From assembly GCF_943912665.1 (NCBI RefSeq), contig NZ_CALTVG010000067.1, positions 1 to 10,158 of the forward strand: a stretch of DNA of 10,158 nt, given 5' to 3'. Shown here one piece after another: positions 4,882-10,158 of this stretch. The translations under genes were made by a program, and so were the position numbers. This stretch comes from an uncultured Corynebacterium sp. Its GTDB lineage: Bacteria > Actinomycetota > Actinomycetes > Mycobacteriales > Mycobacteriaceae. The stretch's first letter is position 1. Each line of letters begins with the position of its first letter. Under the pieces are notes generated by a model. That model saw nothing but the letters and a program-made list of their open reading frames with translations. It had not been told where the DNA came from and ran no database searches.

Positions 4882-5586
4882 GTGACGAAACCAACCACGA
4901 CACCTGATTCCGGAACCACTGATGCCGCAGCAGAAGAACCCACTCTGCTGGAGCAGATGGGCGGGCTCACCGGCTTAGTCTCGGCCACCCTGCCCGTCCT
5001 CGTGCTCATCCCCGTCAACAACGTGTGGGGCTTGGGGCCAGCGCTGTGCGCCGCACTCGGCGTGGCATTACTTATCAGTGTCTGGCGCCTCGTGCGCAAG
5101 GAGACGCTGCAGCCGGCACTGTCGGGTCTGCTCGGAGTTGCCATTTGCGCGGGCATTGCGTGGTTTACCGGGGATGCCAAGGGCTACTTCCTGTACGGCA
5201 TCTGGATGTCGCTCGTTCTGTGCATCGTGGCCGTGGTCTCCATTATCGTGCGCTGGCCACTGGTGGGCGTCGTGTGGAAGGGGCTTAACGGGGACGGCAT
5301 GGACTGGCGTGCCGTGCCCGTGGCGCGCCGCGCATACGCCTGGGCCACGGCGGGCTGGGCCGCAGTTTTCCTCGCCCGCTTCGTGGTGCAGCGTGCGCTA
5401 TACGACGCCGATGCGACCACCACTCTGGGCATCGTCCGCATCATCATGGGCTGGCCCTTGACCGGCGTGGTGACCCTGCTGACCATCTGGATGGTGCGCC
5501 GCGCTAATGCGGCCATGGAGACCGAGGAAGCCTCGGACACCGAAGTTCTGAAGGCTGCCGAGACGAAGGAGAACGCCAATGAGTGA
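4882..5586 (+). CDS. DUF3159 family integral membrane protein
   Basis: A 234-residue protein with a short polar N-terminus (1-24), the entry motif LLEQMGGLTGLVSATLPVLV (22-41) and about six hydrophobic segments: about 32-49, 51-68, 80-95, 103-123, 147-165 and 180-205. Charged or polar turns lie between (WRLVRKETLQP 68-78; RWPLVGVVWKGLNGDGMDWR 124-143, the most distinctive loop). The C-terminus is acidic and cytoplasmic by charge. It matches the actinobacterial DUF3159 family, whose function is unknown. The GTG at 4882 is the first possible start, because an in-frame TAA lies two codons before it. The ribosome-binding site (GAGGA at 4864-4868, inside the end of DUF3710) is rather far away, so translation is probably coupled to DUF3710. 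The 3' end overlaps the methyltransferase gene by 8 bases. Confidence 0.87.
   Translation: MTKPTTTPDSGTTDAAAEEPTLLEQMGGLTGLVSATLPVLVLIPVNNVWGLGPALCAALGVALLISVWRLVRKETLQPALSGLLGVAICAGIAWFTGDAKGYFLYGIWMSLVLCIVAVVSIIVRWPLVGVVWKGLNGDGMDWRAVPVARRAYAWATAGWAAVFLARFVVQRALYDADATTTLGIVRIIMGWPLTGVVTLLTIWMVRRANAAMETEEASDTEVLKAAETKENANE
5565..5570 (+). promoter_or_regulatory. Strong ribosome-binding site of the RNA methyltransferase, inside DUF3159
   Basis: AAGGAG lies 8 bases before the ATG at 5579 and within the last codons of DUF3159. With the overlapping ATGAGTGA start/stop it supports translational coupling of the two genes. Confidence 0.65.
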
Positions 5587-6865
5587 AGCCGACGAGCACC
5601 GCGAACACACTGTGAATAAGGGCGATTCCTTTGACACCACCGTGGAGCGCATGGCACACGGCGGCGTCGGTATCGCCACCGCACCCGACGGCCGCGTGTG
5701 CTTCGTCCCGGGAGGATTCCCCGGTGACCGCGTGCACGTGACGGCCCGCAAGGTGAAGAAGAACTTTGTGGAGACAGAATTGGAGCGCGTCGTGGAGGCC
5801 GGAAGCCTTCGCGTTGACTCCGCGTGCCCAGCTGCAGCACTCGGGGCCGGCTGCTGCGACTTCGCAGCACTGGACCCGGGCGCGGAGCCGGGAATCAAGG
5901 TAGACGTGCTCACGGATCAGTTGCGCCGCGTAGCACACGTGGAGGACTTCCCGGAGATTGAGACTGTGGAGCTCGCCCCGCGCCGCGGGTGGCGCACGCG
6001 AGTGCGCTGGGGAGTGGACGAGCAGGGACGCGCGGGCACCCGCAAACGTGGTTCGACCGAGCTCGTCACGGACGTGGCCTGCTCGCAGTTGGTGCCGGGG
6101 CTGGCCGACGGCCTCGTGGGCCCCGGGGCGCGCCGGTTCACACCGGGCGCCGAGGTCATCGCCGTCATGGATAGCGATGGCAACCGGCACGTAGTTGAAT
6201 CCCGCAAGGCACCTCGCGGCCGCCGCGTGGAGACTGTCCGGGAGGTCATTGAGGCGCCCACGCAGGATGTGGTGCAACGCGCCGACGGGATCGAATTTCG
6301 CTTCCCGCCCACGGCCTTCTGGCAGGCTCACAGTGCCGCACCCGACACCTACACGGGGATTGCGCGCGACTGGCTCAGTGCGGTCGGCTCCGATTCCGAC
6401 GCTGAGCAGCAATCCCAGCACGTCGCGTGGGACCTCTACGGCGGTGTGGGGCTCTTTGCACCCGCGTTGGCAGAGTCAACTGCACCGCAGGGCGGGGCAA
6501 CGACTGTGTATTCCGTGGACTACTCGCCGGCCGCTGCACGCGCAACGTCCGGCCTCGAGGCTGTCGAAGGATTGGACGTAAAGTTCCGCACCGCGAAGGT
6601 GGAACAGGTAGCAGCGCAGCTGCCGCACCCGGATGCGGTTATCTTGGACCCACCGCGCACCGGCGCCGGACGCGACGTCGTCGCTGCTATCGCGCAAGCA
6701 CACCCGCTCCGCGTCATGCACGTGGGCTGTGACCCCGCCACGTTCGCCCGGGATCTGTCCTCTTGGGCCGAGCACGGATACCGCCTCGAGAGACTGGCCA
6801 TGGTTAACGCCTTCCCGGGAACCCATCACTTCGAGACCCTCGCCCTGCTGGTTCCTTCCGCCTAG
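5579..6865 (+). CDS. Class I SAM-dependent RNA (uracil-5-)methyltransferase, RlmD/TrmA family
   Basis: A 428-residue cytoplasmic enzyme predicted to add a methyl group to C5 of a uridine in rRNA or tRNA. An N-terminal TRAM/OB domain is about 14-72 (VERMAHGGVGIA, 22-33; CFVPGGFPGDRV, 41-52). A central RNA-binding part follows, with FPPTAFWQAHSAAP (242-255), the counterpart of the FxQxN segment. The methyltransferase fold has motif I WDLYGGVGLFAPALA (284-298), VYSVDYSPAAARAT (310-323), the DPPR motif ILDPPRTGAG (355-364), the nucleophile Cys384 in HVGCDPATFARDL (381-393) and the likely general base Glu419 in HFETLALL. The N-terminal Fe-S region is altered: CPAAALGAGCC (83-93) plus Cys168, lacking the usual CxxC spacing. 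The target base cannot be told from sequence. The ATG at 5579 has a strong ribosome-binding site and overlaps the end of DUF3159. Confidence 0.9.
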   Translation: MSEADEHREHTVNKGDSFDTTVERMAHGGVGIATAPDGRVCFVPGGFPGDRVHVTARKVKKNFVETELERVVEAGSLRVDSACPAAALGAGCCDFAALDPGAEPGIKVDVLTDQLRRVAHVEDFPEIETVELAPRRGWRTRVRWGVDEQGRAGTRKRGSTELVTDVACSQLVPGLADGLVGPGARRFTPGAEVIAVMDSDGNRHVVESRKAPRGRRVETVREVIEAPTQDVVQRADGIEFRFPPTAFWQAHSAAPDTYTGIARDWLSAVGSDSDAEQQSQHVAWDLYGGVGLFAPALAESTAPQGGATTVYSVDYSPAAARATSGLEAVEGLDVKFRTAKVEQVAAQLPHPDAVILDPPRTGAGRDVVAAIAQAHPLRVMHVGCDPATFARDLSSWAEHGYRLERLAMVNAFPGTHHFETLALLVPSA

Positions 6866-6903
6866 CCGGCCGGGAACCGTGGATGTGGACAGATAAACAA
6901 GAA

Positions 6904-6934
6904 TTGCCGTGTCGGGCTCAGAAGCGGGTACGGT
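6904..6934 (+). promoter_or_regulatory. Candidate dxs promoter (TTGCCG - 19 - TACGGT)
   Basis: In the 112-base gap before dxs, TTGCCG (6904-6909) and TACGGT (6929-6934) could be a -35/-10 pair with a long spacer. Transcription would start near 6941, leaving a leader of about 37 bases that includes the ribosome-binding site. It overlaps the N-terminal extension encoded from GTG 6909, which is a further argument against that start. Confidence 0.35.
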
Positions 6935-6965
6935 GGTAAGGAACAACACTATCGATGAAGGGGTT

Positions 6966-6970
6966 GAAGG
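6966..6970 (+). promoter_or_regulatory. Ribosome-binding site that sets the dxs start
   Basis: GAAGG lies 7 bases before the ATG at 6978 and decides for this start over the in-frame GTG at 6909, which has no ribosome-binding site and would add 23 residues unlike the family. Confidence 0.6.
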
Positions 6971-6977
6971 CAGCTCT

Positions 6978-8906
6978 ATGAGCATTCTGGATTCCATCGA
7001 ATCGCCGGGCGATCTCAAGGCCCTGAGCAAGACGCAGCTAGTGGAACTAGCAGGAGAGATTCGCCAACGGCTGATTGAGAAGGTCTCCGCCACCGGCGGC
7101 CACCTGGGGCCGAACCTGGGCGTAGTCGAGCTCACGGTGGCGCTGCACCGCGTGTTCAATTCCCCGCGTGACCCCATCGTTTTCGACACGTCCCATCAGT
7201 CCTATGTGCACAAGATGCTCACCGGCCGCGCGGACCAGTTCGACACGCTGCGCCAAAAGGACGGCCTTTCCGGGTACACCGACCGCGCCGAGTCCGAGCA
7301 CGATTGGACGGAATCCTCGCACGCCTCCGCGGCGCTGTCCACGGCGGATGGACTTTCCAAGGCCTTCAAGATCCGCGGCGAGTCTCACCGCAACGCCATT
7401 GCAGTCGTGGGCGATGGCGCGCTGACTGGCGGTATGTGCTGGGAGGCGCTCAATAACATTTCGGCGGACCAGGACCGCAACGTCGTCATCGTGGTCAACG
7501 ATAATGGCCGTTCCTATTCGCCCACCATCGGCGGCCTGTCCGAAAATTTGGGCCGGATTCGCGCCCAGCACGGCTACGACGAGTTCATGGAGCTGGGCAA
7601 GAAGCGCCTGAAGTCCATGGGCTGGGTGGGCGAGCGCACCTTCGACGCACTACATGCAATGAAGGAGGGCGTAAAGTCCACCGTCATGCCGACGGAAATG
7701 TTCCCCGAACTCGGCATCAAGTACGTCGGGCCCATCAACGGCCATGACGTGGATTCCCTGGTCCGGGCGCTGAGCTATGCCCGGGATTACGACGGCCCCA
7801 TCATCGTGCACACCGTGACCGAAAAGGGCCACGGTTTTGCCCCGGCCGTCAACGAGCCGAAGGACCAGATGCACTCCACCGGTGCCATCGACCCGGTCAC
7901 CGGCGTGTCCAAGGGCGAGAAGCAGCCGGGCTGGACCGCGGCATTTTCGGAGGAGCTTATCAAGGCCGGCGGTGAGCGCGAGGACATCGTGGCCATTACC
8001 GCGGCGATGGCGGGGCCGACTGGCCTGGCGCCGTTCCAGGAGAAGTTCCCGGAGCGGTTCTTTGACGTTGGCATTGCTGAGCAGCACGCCATGACCTCGG
8101 CATCCGGCCTCGCCTTGGCCGGCATGCACCCGGTGGTCGCCATCTACTCGACGTTCCTCAACCGCGCCGTCGACCAGGTGATCATGGACATCGCGCTCCT
8201 CAAGCTGCCGGTGACCATCGTGCTGGATCGCGCGGGTGTCACTGGCTCCGACGGCCCCTCCCACAACGGCGTGTGGGACATGGCTCTGATGAGCATCGTC
8301 CCGGGCATCCGCATTGCCGCGCCGCGCGACGGGGCTCGCCTGCGTGAGCTCTTCAACGAAGCCATCGCCATCGAGGACGGCCCCACCGTGGTGCGCTTCC
8401 CCAAGGGCAACCTGCTGGAGGACACGGAGGCGCTGACCCGGTTGGACGATGGCGTGGATATCCTCCGCTACTCGGATTCCTCCGCGGAGGAGTCTGATGG
8501 GGCGGAGGCTGCGAACACTGAGGACGCTACCGATGTCCTCATCGTCGCCGTAGGCGCAATGAGCACCCGCTCGCTGGGTGCCGCGGAGCTGCTGGAGGCC
8601 CAGGGCTTCAACGTCACCGTGGCGGACCCGCGGTGGCCGGTGCCGGTGCCGCGGTCCCTCGTGGCGCTGGCCGCGGACCACGACCTGGTGGTCACGGTGG
8701 AGGATGGACTCCTGCGCGGAGGCGTGGGCTCCATGGTGGCGGAGGCGCTGGATGCTGCCGACGTCGACACGCCGGTGCACCGCCTCGGCGTTCCAGGCTG
8801 CTTCCCCAAGCACGCCAGCCGCGGCGAGGTGCTCGAGGAATTCGGGCTTACCCCACAGGGCATTGCGCAGTCCGTAGAGGAGTGGGTGGCCGCCCGCGAG
8901 GCTTAG
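6978..8906 (+). CDS. dxs: 1-deoxy-D-xylulose-5-phosphate synthase
   Basis: Thiamine-diphosphate enzyme that condenses pyruvate and glyceraldehyde-3-phosphate into DXP, the first step of the MEP isoprenoid pathway (here for menaquinone and polyprenyl carriers). It is 642 residues, normal length, and starts [16 protein letters not shown]. Features: [13 protein letters not shown] (41-53) with His42; [15 protein letters not shown] (70-84); the ThDP/Mg site GDGALTGG (145-152) followed by [16 protein letters not shown] (172-187). The pyrimidine-binding domain begins near 320, with Glu368 in [10 protein letters not shown] (363-372), the residue that activates the cofactor, then [12 protein letters not shown] (390-401) and [15 protein letters not shown] (417-431). 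The C-terminal transketolase domain runs from about 519 to the end. An acidic Ser/Glu/Asp-rich linker (about 499-519) before that domain looks like a lineage-specific insertion. The ATG at 6978 is chosen over the in-frame GTG at 6909. The stop codon overlaps that of RNase D. Confidence 0.97.
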   Translation: MSILDSIESPGDLKALSKTQLVELAGEIRQRLIEKVSATGGHLGPNLGVVELTVALHRVFNSPRDPIVFDTSHQSYVHKMLTGRADQFDTLRQKDGLSGYTDRAESEHDWTESSHASAALSTADGLSKAFKIRGESHRNAIAVVGDGALTGGMCWEALNNISADQDRNVVIVVNDNGRSYSPTIGGLSENLGRIRAQHGYDEFMELGKKRLKSMGWVGERTFDALHAMKEGVKSTVMPTEMFPELGIKYVGPINGHDVDSLVRALSYARDYDGPIIVHTVTEKGHGFAPAVNEPKDQMHSTGAIDPVTGVSKGEKQPGWTAAFSEELIKAGGEREDIVAITAAMAGPTGLAPFQEKFPERFFDVGIAEQHAMTSASGLALAGMHPVVAIYSTFLNRAVDQVIMDIALLKLPVTIVLDRAGVTGSDGPSHNGVWDMALMSIVPGIRIAAPRDGARLRELFNEAIAIEDGPTVVRFPKGNLLEDTEALTRLDDGVDILRYSDSSAEESDGAEAANTEDATDVLIVAVGAMSTRSLGAAELLEAQGFNVTVADPRWPVPVPRSLVALAADHDLVVTVEDGLLRGGVGSMVAEALDAADVDTPVHRLGVPGCFPKHASRGEVLEEFGLTPQGIAQSVEEWVAAREA

Positions 8907-10147
8907 CGGTGGTGGCCCGAGAGGGCGTCGGCAAGCAACGGCGTTGCCAGCTCTATCTGCCACTCGCGCGCGCCTTGGTCGGCCAGGAAGTCCGGAATGT
9001 CTGCCGTTGTGGCGATGTGGCCGGCGACGTCGGCGCCGTGCCGCATCGGGGTGCCCAACGCCGCCCAGACGGTGAGGCGGATGAGACTGGGCTTGAGGAT
9101 GAGCTCATCGTTGATGCCCAGTTCCTCGCTGAGCTCCGTAAAGTCCGCGCGCACGTCCTGGTAGAGCTCCCACAGCTGCGGGTGCTCCTTGGCCACTACT
9201 GACTTGGAGGGCATCTGCCGCGGGGTGTGCTGCGGCTTAGGCCAACTAGCGGCGGGGGACTCGGAGGCGTGCGTGACCGCGTCGAGCCACTGCAGCGTCG
9301 CCCCCGCGCGGCGCCGGGGAAAGCCCTTGATCTTGTTGATCTCGTGCGGCGTGCGGGGCAGGCGGCGGGCAATCTCCACCAGCACTCGGTGGGGAAGGAT
9401 GCGGTTGGGGGCGATATCGCGGGACCGCGCGATGGATTCCCGGCGCTGCCACAATTCGCGGGCAACCGCGAGCTGTTCGCGCGAGCGCAGCGAGGACACG
9501 CCCTTGACCTCGCGCCACGACCGCTGCGCGGGCGCGGTGATGTCGGCGTGCTCAGCCATGATGTGGTCGAATTCCTCGAGCGCCCAGTCCAGCTTCTCTT
9601 CCTCCGCGAGGATATCCCGCAGGGTCATGGCAAGCTCGTTGAGCAGTTCCACATCGAGCGCCGCGTAGTTGCGCCACTGGCGGGGCAGAGGGGTCTCGGA
9701 CCAGTCGGAATCGCCGTAGCCCTTTTCCAATTCGACGTCGAAAAGCTCCAGCACCATCGCGCCCAGGTTCGGGTGGGGGTAGCCGGCGAAGCGGGCCGCG
9801 AGCTCCGTATCGAAGAGCGCGCCAGGGTAAAGACCCAGCCAGGCCAGGCAAGGTAGATCCGATGGCGCGGCGTGGACGACCCACTCCTGGCCATTGAGCA
9901 CAGGGGCGAGCGCGGCGCGAAATTCCGCGCGGTGGTGCTCCGGAGCAAGCAGCACGGTTCCGGCCTCAGCCCGACGGATCTGCACGAGGAAAGCACGGTC
10001 GTCGTAGCGGTAGGCGGAGGCGCGCTCGGTGTCGATGGCGAACGGGCCCGACCCGGCGGCGAGGCGCTGTGCCGCAGCGTGGAACTCGCGCGGGGTGGAC
10101 AGGACCTTCGGGGTGCCTTCGAGAGGAACCTGACGCAACTCGGTCAT
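8903..10147 (-). CDS. rnd: Ribonuclease D (DEDDy 3'-5' exonuclease with HRDC domain)
   Basis: A 414-residue 3'-5' exoribonuclease that trims 3' ends of tRNA precursors and other structured RNAs. The DEDD exonuclease domain is about 12-180. Its four metal-binding acids are visible: Asp39 and Glu41 in AIDTERAS (37-44), Asp97 in [12 protein letters not shown] (92-103) and Asp165 in [11 protein letters not shown] (161-171). Tyr161, four residues before Asp165, marks the DEDDy subclass. The HRDC domain is about 210-290 ([35 protein letters not shown], 246-264; [12 protein letters not shown], 270-281). The remaining 120 residues are the longer actinobacterial C-terminus. Only 11 bases precede the ATG at 10147, with no stop in them and no clear ribosome-binding site, so a start outside the window cannot be excluded. 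The 3' end meets dxs head-on. Confidence 0.93.
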   Translation of the reverse strand: MTELRQVPLEGTPKVLSTPREFHAAAQRLAAGSGPFAIDTERASAYRYDDRAFLVQIRRAEAGTVLLAPEHHRAEFRAALAPVLNGQEWVVHAAPSDLPCLAWLGLYPGALFDTELAARFAGYPHPNLGAMVLELFDVELEKGYGDSDWSETPLPRQWRNYAALDVELLNELAMTLRDILAEEEKLDWALEEFDHIMAEHADITAPAQRSWREVKGVSSLRSREQLAVARELWQRRESIARSRDIAPNRILPHRVLVEIARRLPRTPHEINKIKGFPRRRAGATLQWLDAVTHASESPAASWPKPQHTPRQMPSKSVVAKEHPQLWELYQDVRADFTELSEELGINDELILKPSLIRLTVWAALGTPMRHGADVAGHIATTADIPDFLADQGAREWQIELATPLLADALSGHHR

Positions 10148-10158
10148 GGCAGCCGCGT

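Noticed and set aside
6909..6977. GTG start for dxs adding 23 residues
   Set aside because: No ribosome-binding site at 6909, while GAAGG precedes ATG 6978, and the family starts at the MSIL-type N-terminus.
8930..8948. GGCAA/TTGCC and GCAACG/CGTTGC repeats just after dxs as a terminator
   Set aside because: They are in the coding sequence of RNase D, the second has almost no loop, and no U-run follows.
7650..8963. Long minus-strand open frame opposite dxs (437 codons)
   Set aside because: High-GC antisense shadow; dxs is complete with all motifs on the plus strand, and the minus frame is His/Arg/Gly-rich without a domain.

Overview
The window looks like core chromosome of a Corynebacterium species (high-GC Actinobacteria). 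The base composition is GC-rich, GTG starts are common, and the proteins and their order match the conserved actinobacterial block around sigA: sigA - ppgK - DUF4193 - DUF3093 - dut - DUF3710 - DUF3159 - RNA (uracil-5-)methyltransferase - dxs - RNase D. No insertion sequence, prophage, CRISPR array, tRNA or rRNA was recognised. The genus call rests on gene order and remembered protein resemblance; no search was run.

Layout. Positions 1-1071 (minus) hold the first 357 codons of the principal sigma factor SigA. Its N-terminal tail is a lysine-rich stretch with nine consecutive KTAK units, followed by a long acidic block. Upstream of it, also on minus, is polyphosphate glucokinase PpgK (1275-2048). 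A 389-base gap without a gene (2049-2437) separates ppgK from a divergently transcribed small acidic zinc-ribbon protein (DUF4193, 2438-2728). A DUF3093 membrane protein (2778-3299, minus) converges on DUF4193 and diverges from dut (3427-3903). A plus-strand run follows: DUF3710 (3979-4872), DUF3159 membrane protein (4882-5586), RNA methyltransferase (5579-6865) and dxs (6978-8906). RNase D (8903-10147, minus) converges on dxs, and the two stop codons overlap.

How the genes relate. This is an information-processing and housekeeping block: transcription initiation (SigA), glucose phosphorylation from polyphosphate (PpgK), nucleotide-pool sanitation (dUTPase), RNA modification and RNA 3'-end trimming (methyltransferase, RNase D), and entry into the MEP isoprenoid pathway (Dxs). 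DUF3710, DUF3159 and the methyltransferase are packed tightly (9-base gap, then 8-base overlap) and are probably one transcript. ppgK, DUF3093 and dut each have a -10-like hexamer only 6-8 bases before the start codon, as expected for leaderless or nearly leaderless mRNAs.

Most unusual signals: (1) bases 2280-2372 in the ppgK/DUF4193 gap, which can be drawn as a three-way-junction RNA with an alternative stem that excludes it; (2) the very regular KTAK tail of SigA; (3) a methyltransferase whose expected Fe-S cysteine cluster is altered. None is a proven new system.
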